Below are positions 1 to 8,624 of a stretch of 50,891 bases of DNA, in pieces. Both the position numbers and the translations under genes were made by a program. The stretch is from assembly GCF_010811875.1 (NCBI RefSeq), contig NZ_VKHP01000032.1, positions 1 through 50,891 of the forward strand, read 5' to 3'. Origin of the DNA: Bradyrhizobium uaiense. GTDB lineage: Bacteria > Pseudomonadota > Alphaproteobacteria > Rhizobiales > Xanthobacteraceae. The notes under the pieces were generated by a model. The model was given only the letters and a program-made list of their open reading frames with translations. It made no database searches and had not been told where the DNA came from. Position 1 is the stretch's first letter; each line of letters begins with the position of its first letter.

Positions 1-2
1 AG

Positions 3-413
3 TGGCAAACGGGATCGCTGCGGGTCTGCGGCAAGTCGCGCTACGAGGTCCGGCTGCCGCTACCGCAAGACGTCGGAGATGCGATCGCCGCCGACCTCGA
101 ATGCCGGCCGTCTACCTGCCGGAACGATCTCTTGTTCCTGCGCACGATCGCGCCGTGCCGGCCATTCCGACGAGGCGACGGCATCTCGTCGGTGGTCAAG
201 CGTATCATGAAGCGGGCCGACATCGCGGCGCCGGTCAAAGGGGCCCACGCTCTGCGGCACACCGCGGCGACCGAGATGCTGCGCCATGGCGTGCCGCTCG
301 ACAAGATCGGCCTCGTCCTTCGGCATCGTGGCATCGACACGACGGCCTATTACGCAAAGGCCGACGTCGCGCTGCTGAAGCAGGTTGCTCAGCCCTGGCC
401 GGAGGCGCTCTGA
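3..413 (+). CDS. RIT element recombinase A (partial, 3' end only)
   Basis: C-terminal part of a tyrosine site-specific recombinase whose start lies left of the window; the real frame begins at base 3. The catalytic half is visible: a HxLRH box (HALRHTAATEML) and the final box LRHRGIDTTAYY with the nucleophilic Tyr. The TGA at 411-413 overlaps the ATG of the next recombinase (TGATG), as expected for the three tightly packed genes of a recombinase-in-trio (RIT) element. Assignment to RIT rests on three consecutive same-strand tyrosine recombinases with overlapping ends. The overlapping frame beginning at base 2 encodes nothing recognisable here and becomes real only from 413. Confidence 0.8.
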   Translation, partial: WQTGSLRVCGKSRYEVRLPLPQDVGDAIAADLECRPSTCRNDLLFLRTIAPCRPFRRGDGISSVVKRIMKRADIAAPVKGAHALRHTAATEMLRHGVPLDKIGLVLRHRGIDTTAYYAKADVALLKQVAQPWPEAL

Positions 414-1318
414 TGCTCGACGCCATCGAGACCTATCTCGCGCTCCGCCGCACCACGGGCTTCGCGATGTCGACCGCGGAGCACCTGCTGAAGAGCTTTG
501 CCGTCTTCGCGGCCGAGCGCGGACAAACGTACGTCGAGACAAAAACAGCGATCGACTGGGCCGCGCTCGGACCATCCGTCGCGCAACGCGATGCACGGCT
601 CAGAGCCGTCTGTCGCTTTGTACGCCATGTCCGGGTGGAGGACGTCGGGCACGAGCTGCCGCCGGCAAATCACTTCGGCGCCCGCAAGAAGCGTCGCACG
701 CCGCACATCTACACGACAGACGAGATCAGTCGGCTGGTCGAAGCTGCGCTGCGGCTTCGACCAACGCGCGGCTTGCGCCCGCACACGCAAGCGACCTTGA
801 TCGCGCTGCTCTCATCCACCGGGCTCAGGATCTCCGAAGCCCTGAAGCTGACGATCGCGGATGTGACCCGCGACGGTCTGCTGGTCCGCGAGACCAAGTT
901 CCGCAAGACGCGACTGGTGCCGCTGCACGACACGGCGGTCGCCGGCTTGCAGCGATACCTGGCACGTCGCGGGCCCGGCTCAGACGATGATCCGGTCTTC
1001 ATCGACAAGCGCGGTCGGCCGCTACGCTACATTGCCGTCAAGGAGACCTTCGACAGGCTGGTCGACAAGGTTGGCATCAGATCGACGACGGCTCGCCGTC
1101 CTCGCCTGCACGATCTACGGCACACGTTTGCGGTGCGCGCGCTGCAAGGCAGCCCTACCGGCCGAGGCCGGTGCGGGGCGCACATGGCGGCACTCGCGAC
1201 CTACATGGGTCACGTCAACATCTATGCGACCTACTGGTATCTCGAGGCCACGCCCGACCTCTTGCGCGATGTCGCCATGGCCAGCGAAGCGTTCATGTCC
1301 GAAGGGAGGTCAGCATGA
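413..1318 (+). CDS. RIT element recombinase B (tyrosine recombinase)
   Basis: Second recombinase of the trio, 301 aa from the ATG at 413. An N-terminal SAM-like core-binding region (about residues 1-90) is followed by the catalytic domain. Box I Arg is in GLRISEALKL, box II in HDLRHTFAV, and the final His/Tyr in YMGHVNIYATYWYL, so the catalytic set looks complete. The start is fixed by overlap with the upstream stop, and the stop overlaps the next ATG at 1315. An open frame extends upstream to base 2, but that part is a shadow of recombinase A. In RIT elements the three recombinases are thought to act together in transposition; the separate role of the middle one is not known to me. Confidence 0.82.
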   Translation: MLDAIETYLALRRTTGFAMSTAEHLLKSFAVFAAERGQTYVETKTAIDWAALGPSVAQRDARLRAVCRFVRHVRVEDVGHELPPANHFGARKKRRTPHIYTTDEISRLVEAALRLRPTRGLRPHTQATLIALLSSTGLRISEALKLTIADVTRDGLLVRETKFRKTRLVPLHDTAVAGLQRYLARRGPGSDDDPVFIDKRGRPLRYIAVKETFDRLVDKVGIRSTTARRPRLHDLRHTFAVRALQGSPTGRGRCGAHMAALATYMGHVNIYATYWYLEATPDLLRDVAMASEAFMSEGRSA

Positions 1319-2305
1319 CTCCGATCGCTCCTCTCATCGAGACGTTCCTGTGCGACACCCTCGCTTGCCAGCGGGGCGCCAGCCGGCACACGAGGGACTC
1401 CTATGCCTCGAGCTTCCAGCTGCTGTTCGTGTTCGCCGCCGACCGGCTCAAGGTCAAACCTTCGGCGCTGACGCTCGAACAGATCGATGCCGGGCTCGTC
1501 AGCGCCTTCCTTGAGCATCTTGAGGACGAGCGCAAAAACGCGGCCGTGACGCGCAACGTTCGCCTGGCGGCGATCAAGTCGTTCTTCCGCTTCCTCGAGT
1601 ACCGGCAGCCGGCGGCGCTCGAGCAGATCCGCCGTGTACTGGCGATCCCGTTCAAAAAAAACTGACACGCGCCTGGTGCCCTACCTTCTGCGCGAAGAGC
1701 TCCAAGCCGTGCTCGACGCTCCCGATCCGGCGACACGCGATGGCATCCGCGATCGCGCAATGCTGCACGTGGCCGTCTGCGCAGGGCTGCGCGTCTCCGA
1801 ACTGACGGGCCTCAAGGTCGATGACATCGACCTGCCTTCGATGAGCATCCGCGTGCTCGGCAAGGGACGCCGGGAGCGGACGCTGCCGTTGTGGAAGCCG
1901 GCGGCCGTTGCACTGCGTGCCTGGCTGGCCATCCGCGGGCAGGTCGCGACACCCGAGGTGTTCGTCAACGCCCGTGGTGAGCCGCTGAGCCGATGGGGCT
2001 TTGCCTATCTGCTCAGGCAGCACGCCGCGACTGCGGCTCGCAAGCAGCCCGGTCTCGCCAAGAAACGCGTCTCGCCCCACGTGCTCAGGCACACCTGCGC
2101 GATGGTCGTTCTGCAAGCGACCGGGGACATCCGAAAGGTGTCGCTGTGGCTGGGCCACGCTACGCTGACGACCACCGAGGTCTACACGCGCGGCGATCCA
2201 ACCGAGAAGCTCGATGCGATGGAGGCGATCGTGCCGCCCCACCTGCGGCGCGGCGTCTTCCAGCCCACCGACCAGCTGATCGAACTCCTCAGGCGTACCT
2301 CGTAA
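1315..2305 (+). pseudogene. RIT element recombinase C, frameshifted in an A8 run
   Basis: Third tyrosine recombinase of the trio. It starts at the ATG at 1315 with a GGAGG ribosome site about 8 nt upstream. The N-terminal core-binding domain reads in frame to a TGA at 1663-1665. The catalytic domain continues in the next frame to 2305, with box I GLRVSELTGL, box II HVLRHTCAM and final box WLGHATLTTTEVYTR. The break is at a run of eight A (1654-1661); seven would restore one continuous frame (IPFKKTDTRLVPYL). It may be a simple one-base insertion, making the element defective, or a site of transcriptional or ribosomal slippage as used by some insertion sequences. All catalytic residues are otherwise present, which argues for recent damage or recoding. 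Confidence 0.75.
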
Positions 2306-2370
2306 TGGAGAGCGGGGTTGGCGGTGATTGGTGCAGGAGCGCGATCAAATTGCCGCCAGCTCCCCATTAC
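2302..2370. repeat. Imperfect 11-bp inverted repeat after recombinase C
   Basis: GTAATGGAGAG at 2302-2312 and CTCCCCATTAC at 2360-2370 are inverted repeats with one mismatch. They flank a 47-nt spacer and begin inside the stop codon of recombinase C. They lie between the end of the RIT genes and the truncated IS91 transposase, so they may mark the right end of the RIT element. The left end is outside the window, so the matching terminal repeat cannot be checked. Confidence 0.4.
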
Positions 2371-2384
2371 CGGCTTTGCCCATA

Positions 2385-2614
2385 AGACAGGAATTATAGG
2401 CGATCCGCGTCATGCCGCAGTCGTCGCAAGCCTCCATGTGGCCGCCTAGCGCCTCGGTCCGGCACGCCACGATCGCGCTCATCACGCGCCGCTCGACCCG
2501 ACCGAGATGACCGGCACGGTCACGACGATAGGCGTCGCCATGCCAGCGCAGGACATTGGCGAACTCGATGGCGGGTCTGGGTGGGCGGACGTCGGGGCGA
2601 GCCATAACCCGCAT
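2385..2614 (-). pseudogene. IS91-family transposase, N-terminal fragment
   Basis: The first ~75 residues resemble the N-terminus of IS91-type transposases: ARPDVRPPRPAIEFANVLR, then HGDAYRRDRAGHL, then a zinc-finger start with CDDC and YNSC. The family normally continues with a second Cys pair and a long catalytic domain. Here homology stops after YNSC at about 2390, where RIT-side sequence begins. The ATG at 2614 lies 12 nt after the stop of the upstream recombinase gene, so the two formed one operon. It is a dead fragment, truncated at or near the RIT junction. Confidence 0.7.
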
Positions 2615-2626
2615 CCCGACGCGCTG

Positions 2627-3487
2627 TCATCCAGATGGCGTAACTTCCAGCGATAGGCGGTCGAGCGGGCTCTGCGTCGCCCGGATCGTATGGGTGGCAA
2701 CCTGCGTGTAGCGCGCCGTCGACGACAAATTGTTGTGCCCGAGAAGAACCTGGATGATCCGGATGTCGGTTCCGTTCTCGAGAAGATGCGTCGCGAAGCT
2801 GTGGCGCAGCGTGTGCAGCGTGACGCGCTTGGTCAGGCCCGCAGCCTTCACCGCCGACCGACAGGCGGCGTGCAACACGGTCTGATCGATCGGATGATCT
2901 TCGTCACGACCAGGGAATAGATAAAGCCGCGGCCGGGCGAGCCGCCAGTACGTGCGCAGGATGCCCAGTAGCTGGGGCGACAGCATCACGTTGCGATCCT
3001 TCGCCCCCTTGCCGTGGCGCACCTGGATGACGCCGCGGGCGCTGTCGATGTCTTCGATCCGCAGTCCCGCAACCTCCGAGGCCCTGAGTCCTGCCGCATA
3101 GGCCGTGGTGAGCGCGGCGCGGCTCTTCAGGCTGGACACGGCCTCGAGGAACTCAACCACTTCGTCGGCGCTGAGCACGACCGGCAGCTTGCGCGGTTCT
3201 CGCGCATAGGGAATGCGCTCCGGGATCAGCGCCTCGCCGAGCGTGACGCCGTAGAAAAACCGTAGCGCACAGACGATCTGGTTCAGCGCCGGCCATGAGA
3301 TGCCGGTCGAGACCAGATGCACCTGGAAGGCGCGGACGTCTTCCAGCTCTAACCGGTCAGGCGATCGGCCAAAATAGCGGCTGAACTTCGAAACCGCGCT
3401 GATGTAGGATCGTTGCGTCGCCGGCGACAGATTGCGGACGGTCATGTCTTCGATCATGCGGCGGCGAAGAGGGCTCAAATCGGCCAT
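2627..3487 (-). CDS. XerC/XerD-like tyrosine recombinase of an IS91-type element
   Basis: Intact 286-aa tyrosine recombinase. The ATG at 3487 was chosen because an AGGAG lies 8 nt upstream; an in-frame start at 3529 has no comparable signal. The core-binding domain (about residues 15-95) contains RNLSPATQRSYI. The catalytic domain has GLRASEVAGL (box I Arg), HTLRHSFATHLLE (box II) and LLGHNNLSSTARYTQ (His and nucleophile Tyr). It is followed by the truncated IS91 transposase. Recombinase plus IS91 transposase pairs are common in rhizobial genomes; this one has lost its transposase partner. Confidence 0.85.
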   Translation of the reverse strand: MADLSPLRRRMIEDMTVRNLSPATQRSYISAVSKFSRYFGRSPDRLELEDVRAFQVHLVSTGISWPALNQIVCALRFFYGVTLGEALIPERIPYAREPRKLPVVLSADEVVEFLEAVSSLKSRAALTTAYAAGLRASEVAGLRIEDIDSARGVIQVRHGKGAKDRNVMLSPQLLGILRTYWRLARPRLYLFPGRDEDHPIDQTVLHAACRSAVKAAGLTKRVTLHTLRHSFATHLLENGTDIRIIQVLLGHNNLSSTARYTQVATHTIRATQSPLDRLSLEVTPSG

Positions 3488-3953
3488 CTCGATACTCCTG
3501 GCTAAGGGGGTGGGCTCCAACACCCACATCCTCTCAGCCAGGAGGCGATCTACGCCACCTTGCCTCTCACGCCGCGGTAGCGGCTTCGTTCAATCCTCAA
3601 AAATGAAACTGCAAGCTTCTGGGCCGTCAAAGCCCGAAAGCTTGCAATCTCAACGCCCGTCTCGCCCGGAAAACCGATTCTTGATCAGCCGCTTGGATGG
3701 TTCTTCACGAACGACGAGCCGTAATCAACCGGAACGGGACTGCTTCCCGGCGTCTGTTCGCGGTGGGCCCCTGACCCGCGCCGCGTCTGGGAGATCGTCG
3801 CGATTCCCGACATCCGCAACCAGTGCGCCGAGCTGGCGGCGCGCGTCACGGCCGGCAGCGATCCGATCATCGTTCCGCCGGACTTAGCGACGTTGAATGG
3901 AGAAGCGTCGTCGCCGACAGCGTCGATGCCCGCAAAGCCGCTGTAAGGACCAG
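3488..3953. other. Gene-poor stretch left of the HU gene
   Basis: Apart from the hairpin at 3611-3644, no intact gene is recognised. On the plus strand around 3780-3945 a short frame reads RRVWEIVAIPDIRNQC and ends at a TAA near 3945. It looks protein-like and may be the tail of a lost gene, but I cannot assign it. Confidence 0.4.
3611..3644. repeat. Hairpin upstream of the IS91-associated recombinase
   Basis: Arms GCAAGCTTCTGGGC (3611-3624) and GCCCGAAAGCTTGC (about 3631-3644) pair with one mismatch around a short loop. It sits about 120 nt upstream of the recombinase start. IS91-type elements carry hairpin-forming ends, so this may be the 5' terminus of that element. It lacks a T run on either side typical of a terminator. 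Confidence 0.4.
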
Positions 3954-4256
3954 CTATACCGCGACTGCGTCTTTGGCAACCTTGAGCGGTGACGCTTTAA
4001 CCGATTTGCTGGCAGCCTTGGCCGCGAATTTCATCGGCTCCTTCGTGAAGGGATTAATCCCCATGCGGGCCTCGGTAGCAGGCTTGTTCACGACCGACAT
4101 TTTGACGAAGCCGGGAACGACGAACTCACCGGACTGATTCAATTCCTTGTAACCGACAGTCGCCAGCTCCTCGATGACGGCCTTTACGTCAGTCTTCGAT
4201 AGCTGCGTTCCTTCCGCAATCGCGTCAATTACCTGGTTCTTGGTCATCTTGGCCAT
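3954..4256 (-). CDS. HU-family DNA-binding protein
   Basis: 100-aa protein of the HU/IHF family, which binds and bends DNA as a dimer in the nucleoid. It begins MAKMTKNQVIDAIAEGT, the usual HU N-terminal helix. The beta-arm region carries FVVPGFVKMSVVNKPATEAR in place of the more common GFG...RxGRNP motif, followed by GINPFTKEPMKF, a form seen in divergent rhizobial HU proteins. The Lys/Ala-rich tail is typical. A GGAA ribosome site precedes the ATG. It stands alone among mobile-element remnants; a role for the island or its mobile elements is possible but not shown. Confidence 0.85.
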   Translation of the reverse strand: MAKMTKNQVIDAIAEGTQLSKTDVKAVIEELATVGYKELNQSGEFVVPGFVKMSVVNKPATEARMGINPFTKEPMKFAAKAASKSVKASPLKVAKDAVAV

Positions 4257-4615
4257 GATTAATTCCTTTGAGAGGCGCAGAACGGTTCATATCCGTGAAC
4301 TACGCCGATTCCCTAATGTTGTTCGAGCACGGCATTGCCGCGAATCGCTTCCCGTTCACGCCGAGGTCATGACGCGACGGGCTTAAAACCTATCGGAAGC
4401 CAAAACACAAGGATCGGTTTGATGTGCTTCCGGCATTGTGGAATGAGATGGAATGTCCAGCGGCAGGCGGAGCGCTCGCAGCAGTCCTCACTCGGGTGCT
4501 TTCGATGAGACAAGTACGATGCAATTCTGACGTGATTATGCGCGGAAGCGCAATATGAAGCTACTCTGTTTACCTTCGACAACCTCAACCGTGCCGAATA
4601 TCAGCCAATCAAGTT
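4257..4615. other. No gene recognised
   Basis: About 360 nt between the HU gene and the osmoprotectant-transporter remnant. Open frames here are short and show no family features. I see no clear terminator, promoter or repeat. Confidence 0.4.
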
Positions 4616-4784
4616 TCATCGAACAATGATCCACCGCGGATGCAGCGATGTATACTCGCTGAGATTGTCAAGCGCCAGCGCCGTGGCGCAAAGTACAATG
4701 TGTAGTGTGAGATAGGTCGGAAGCAGACGCCAGGCGTCGAACAAAGCGTCCAATTGGGCACCGGAAAGCAGCCCTGCACCAGCA
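4616..4784 (-). pseudogene. Osmoprotectant ABC permease, N-terminal fragment
   Basis: The minus-strand frame reads LDALFDAWRLLPTYLTLHIV then LCATALAL, which matches the first membrane segment of OpuCB/YehY-type glycine betaine/choline permeases. These genes normally follow the cognate ATPase, as here. Sequence after ALAL is unrelated and ends at a stop at 4616, so only about 45 residues survive. It is the decayed second gene of the operon that starts at 5612. Confidence 0.5.
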
Positions 4785-5612
4785 TCAGGCACGGGCAGGT
4801 TCGTTCCTGGTCGCAAGCGCGGCGATGCGCTCCGCCTGACGTCTCGGCACTTCCATCAAGGCGGCAACGTCCGGATCGTCGGACCCATCATGAGAGTGTG
4901 CGGCGTATCGTCGGCAAGCACGCAGCCGTTCTTCATGACGACGATCCGATCAGCCATCAGCACAGCTTCCTGGATGTCATGGGTGACCATCAGAGTGGTG
5001 ATGCCGAACCGATCGTGCAGCTCGCGGTAGGAGGACCCCAGGCTGTCGCGGGTGACAGGATCGAGCGGACCCAACGGCTCGTCCATCAGAACGATACGCG
5101 GTCGGGCGGCGATTGCACGCGCGACGCCAACCCGTTGGCGCTGACCTCCGGACAGCATGTGCGGAAAGCGGCCGGCGTAGTCCTGCGGCAACTCCACCAT
5201 ATCCAGCATCTGGGGCCACCTGCGTTTCGATCTCGTTCGCCTTCCAGCCAAGCAGCCTGAGTGTCACGGCAATGTTGTCGGCAACGCGCATGTGCGGGAA
5301 CAAACCGATCCCTTGAAAGACATAGCCTATGCTCCGCCGCAGCATTGGCGGTTCGGCTTCGCTGACAGGCACTCCGTCGATCCTGACCTCTCCAACGTCA
5401 GGATCGACGAGACGATTGATGGTCTTCAACAGCGTGGTCTTGCCAGATCCAGAGCCACCTACGAGCGCGACCAGCGAGCCTTGCTGCACGTCGAGCGATA
5501 CGTTGGAAACGGCAGCACTCCGTCCTCCATCGTAGGACTTCGACACAGCGTCGATCTCGATATACGGCACCGAAGCGGATGGATGCGAAATCGGCGAAGC
5601 TGTCATGAGCAA
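4785..5612 (-). pseudogene. Osmoprotectant (glycine betaine/choline-type) ABC ATPase, frameshifted
   Basis: ATP-binding subunit of an OpuCA/YehX-type osmolyte importer split over three frames. The first segment from 5612 has Walker A GGSGSGKTT, the Q-loop region YVFQGIGLFPHM and stops making sense near 5210. The next frame carries the signature LSGGQRQRVGVARAIAARP, Walker B VLMDEPLGPLDP and the switch VTHDIQEA down to about 4880. A third frame gives the family-typical tail DDPDVAALMEVPRRQAERIA and ends at a TGA at 4785-4787. Two indels therefore disable it. The permease remnant follows directly. The ancestral operon probably imported compatible solutes. Confidence 0.75.
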
Positions 5613-5723
5613 GGCCTCCCTGTAGACGACCGATCTACCAGAAACGGACCACGCAAGGAGTCAGCGCATGTGGCGGCCCGGTTCTCCGGCTCACACCCAC
5701 GGCTGTCTTCGGAAAACAAGCCA

Positions 5724-6677
5724 TCACGGCTCCAACGCGACGTGTAAGCCCTCGTTGCCGTCAAATTGGACATAACGGGGCCCGATCGGCCGGCCCCTGC
5801 CGCTGGCGACGGTGACGATGTCTTTCAAGGGGGCAACGTGCACATCCGCCTCAGGGCGGGACAAGATCAGATCGGCGTGAAACAGCCCTTCCGATTCAAG
5901 ACCGGTCGCATCGATGCCAAGAGTCGCCAAGGCGGCCAAGCTACCTTCGAACTCTTCGGCATCGCGAAAGCGACGCTGAATGAATGTCGCGCCGGTCAGA
6001 CGCTCTGTCACAAGGCCATGCTTCTCGAACGTCGCAGCCAACGAATCGAATGGGAACATTCGCAGCACGAAGGAGATGATCCATGGAAGCTTCTCTGTTG
6101 CATCGAGGATTCTGCTGAACGTCTTTTCGGTGACGTAGCCGATGCAACCCGTCGACATGATGACATCAGCGGAGCGGATAACACGCGCGCTGTCCGCCGA
6201 TAGCGACTCACATTCAAGATCGGCGACAATGCCCTGCTCAAGAAGACCAACACCCGTTGCATAGCTGATCGCCGGCGCCGATACATCAAGACCGATAAAT
6301 CGCGCCAGGCCGACATCCGGCCAAGACGCATAAAAATTGCGATCGAGACGCACCAGTGTCTCGGAACTGATCGCCCGCATCTCGCGGCGCGCGTAGCGAT
6401 GGCGCAAGCCCCCGAAGGTCAGCGGAAACCGATGCACCGCTGCGTTGATGCCGTATGAACTGCCAACATCAAGCACGGTCGGCTTAAGGCCGGTTGCTGC
6501 AGCTTTCGCTGCCAGAATTTGGCGCACCACCGGCTCGGCCACGTCCGGGATCATATAGTCCAGATTTCCCAGCACAGAGAAATATGCCCTGGGATCATCC
6601 AAGGCATAAATATCATCGAACACGGCCTTAGAGTCGTTGATACGCGAAAAATCTGCTCGCAACCGGATGTCTCCCAT
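5724..6677 (-). CDS. Putative SAM-dependent methyltransferase
   Basis: About 317 aa from the ATG at 6677 (MGDIRLRADFSRINDSKAV). An upstream in-frame ATG at 6758 is possible and neither has a strong ribosome site. Motif I of class I methyltransferases is seen as VLDVGSSYGINAA. Later FIGLDVSAPAISYA fits the acidic loop after strand 2, and SADVIMSTGCIGYV fits motif II/III. The substrate is unknown. Neighbours are an acyltransferase remnant and, 2 kb away, a radical SAM gene on the same strand. Together they could be leftovers of a small-molecule or glycan-modification cluster, but this is inference. Confidence 0.6.
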   Translation of the reverse strand: MGDIRLRADFSRINDSKAVFDDIYALDDPRAYFSVLGNLDYMIPDVAEPVVRQILAAKAAATGLKPTVLDVGSSYGINAAVHRFPLTFGGLRHRYARREMRAISSETLVRLDRNFYASWPDVGLARFIGLDVSAPAISYATGVGLLEQGIVADLECESLSADSARVIRSADVIMSTGCIGYVTEKTFSRILDATEKLPWIISFVLRMFPFDSLAATFEKHGLVTERLTGATFIQRRFRDAEEFEGSLAALATLGIDATGLESEGLFHADLILSRPEADVHVAPLKDIVTVASGRGRPIGPRYVQFDGNEGLHVALEP

Positions 6678-7019
6678 TTCATTTGCAGGCCGCTCGACGG
6701 CTGCCGCCCTCAAGCATCGGTGCCTTATCGCAGAGATCGGCCGACGCTTAAACCCCATCACACGTTTTTTCAGTCTCGCGTCGTGGAGGCAGAGGGTCCA
6801 CCTCTTATTGCAGAGCACGTATGAGAAGATAAAGCGGCTCCAAAAGCGGTCACGAGATTCTTCGGCATTTAGGTTCCGACGTTGAGGCTTCTTGAGTGCC
6901 GAATGGCAGCGATTGCAATGACCACACGTTGATGGCACGATTATGAGTGGAGCGAGCATAGAGGCATGCGCTGCATCGCTCGATCCTGCCGATCGTCATC
7001 AGCTTGATCGCTGGACGCG
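6678..7019. other. No intact gene
   Basis: About 340 nt upstream of the methyltransferase start. The minus frame is open from the methyltransferase back to 6959, but its codons read as low-quality sequence (Cys/His/Arg-rich). I treat it as non-coding or a degraded leader. Confidence 0.35.
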
Positions 7020-7266
7020 ACAACGCTGAGATATCCTGGATAGGAAGATTCGGCGAGCGTAGAAGTTCGGGATGCTGATGCGTTTCTCCAGCATCTGCCG
7101 AATAATGATTCCAGTTATCAGATAGCCGGAGATGACGAAGAAAATGTCGACGCCGGCGAAGCCGCCGGGCACGGCTCACGGAAACGATATGCCGGCACGG
7201 CCAGCACCGCGATGGCGCGCAGGCCGTCAATATCTGGGCCGATACCGGATGGAATCCGGGCGATCT
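7020..7266 (-). pseudogene. Acyltransferase-3 (OafA/NodX-type) N-terminal remnant
   Basis: The minus strand reads GPDIDGLRAIAVLAVPAYRF, the first helix signature of acyltransferase family 3 membrane proteins. After a frameshift it continues [20 protein letters not shown], the hallmark second segment, and [18 protein letters not shown]. Sequence is lost about 80 residues in, of the roughly 350-650 usual for the family. These enzymes O-acylate cell-surface sugars or Nod factors. Confidence 0.65.
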
Positions 7267-8090
7267 GCACGATCAAGAGGCGCACCGTCGTTGATGCGCA
7301 ACCGCGCGCCCAAGGCAAACGCACCAGATTTCCATACCGCGCTGACGCGTTCGCGCGTGAATTCCATACCGCCCTTGCAATCGAGGTGCTGCCACTGCGC
7401 GGGTTCGCGCGTTCGATGATTTCCCCTGACCTTTCAACGCTGGGCTCACCGAACCCCAAGTCGTCGAAGCGCCACGGAGCTGATCTCGCGAAAAGGTCAG
7501 ATTTCGTGCGCAAGTCCTATTGATGTCAGGGGCCGGAGCAACTCATACCTTGGTTTAGATATCCTAGGCGGGTATCCGCCGTATCTCGCTGATGATTTGA
7601 CCACGCACCGCGGCCTCTATCCCCAAAAGGCCAAGCTCTCACATGGCCGGACGGACAACGGACGGACACGCTTTAGCGGTCGATCAGGCCTCGCAGGATG
7701 GCCTTCGCCCGCATCGAGACGGCCGTGTAAAGCTGCGCGGCCTTGATGGATTGTGCCTTCCCGGGTCATTCCTGAGCGATGTTGGGATCGGATAGGAGGC
7801 GCTGGAAGCGAGCCCTGCGCCACGCTTGCACGCGGCGAAGGCGCGGCAGAATCGCCGACTGCTCCTCTATGCTGACCCGCTTCTCACTTGTCACACCGGC
7901 CGCTCCTCTTGAGGTTGTGAGCGTAGCGCAACTCTCGGCGCGTGTGGAAGAGGTTCCCGGTATCCTGCGGGTAGGCGAACCCCACGACTTTTTGCCGCTT
8001 AACTAGCCTTGCTTGAGATATCCGGGCTCTGAGCGCCCTGGAATTTTTCGCGTTCTAAAGGCTAACCGCCGGTCAACTTTCAGGCTGGGC
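7267..8090. other. Decayed region with only a small ORF
   Basis: Long stretch without a recognisable gene apart from the small candidate at 7766-7894. Several short open frames exist on both strands, with Arg-rich low-quality translations. No RNA gene or clear repeat is seen. Confidence 0.4.
7766..7894 (-). CDS. Small hypothetical ORF (42 aa)
   Basis: A GTG at 7894 preceded by AGAGGAG at good spacing opens a 42-residue frame rich in Arg, including LRRVQAWRRARFQRLLSDP. No family is recognised. The ribosome site is the main support. It lies in decayed DNA and may be a remnant. Confidence 0.3.
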   Translation of the reverse strand: MTSEKRVSIEEQSAILPRLRRVQAWRRARFQRLLSDPNIAQE

Positions 8091-8414
8091 CTAACGTTCG
8101 ACCTGAGAGCCAAAACGGAGCTTGGCGACTGCGAGCTCTCCATCGCCCTGCCTTAGCTTGAGCGACGGACCTGGCCTCTCCGGCGCGATCCTCTTCACCG
8201 TCAGAACGGCCATCAAGGTCGCCGCGAAGAAGCCGACCATAGAATCGCACTCCCCCATCGAAAGGTGCTTGCCATACTTTTAGGCCGCACGCTGGTCGGT
8301 GCGTTCGCGCCTGATGTATGGGCCGTACAGGACGTCCTGCCGCCGCTTGTAGAGTTTAGCAGAAATCGCATCGAGACCGATCATGACGGCGGACAAGATC
8401 ATCAATTCAAACAT
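8091..8414 (-). pseudogene. Small hypothetical gene with an internal TAA
   Basis: From the ATG at 8414 (GAGGTG just upstream) the frame reads MFELMILSAVMIGLDAISAK, then KLYKRRQDVLYGPYIRRERT, then stops at TAA (8280-8282). The same frame goes on with protein-like sequence (GECDSMVGFFAATLMAVLTV) to a TAG at 8091. Joined, it would be a ~107-aa protein with a hydrophobic N-terminus and a second hydrophobic segment. No function is recognised. It is either a 44-residue peptide or, more likely, a recently inactivated gene. Confidence 0.4.
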
Positions 8415-8624
8415 TTGGTCACCTCAACGACTCGCAATGGGCACAATATAGCGAGCCCGCAGCCGGTGTAGGCGTAACACAGTTTGGCCGAAGAGTCCGC
8501 TCGAGCGAAAGCTCGGCATGGAGGCCTCAGGTGTCTCATGCTGGGCTCGTCACTGGTCTGGCTATAGGCACATATTGGACCACGAGCCGGTCTCAGCACG
8601 ATCCTCGACAGGGCTTCACCATCA

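Noticed and set aside
4497..4512. tts-box-like sequence on the minus strand (ATCGAAAGCACC)
   Set aside because: Only the TCGAAAGC core matches; the left half (GTCAGCTT) does not, and no effector-like gene lies downstream.
8494..8514. tts-box-like GTCCGCTCGAGCGAAAGCT
   Set aside because: The half-site spacing is off by one base, the core differs, and it faces no plausible gene.
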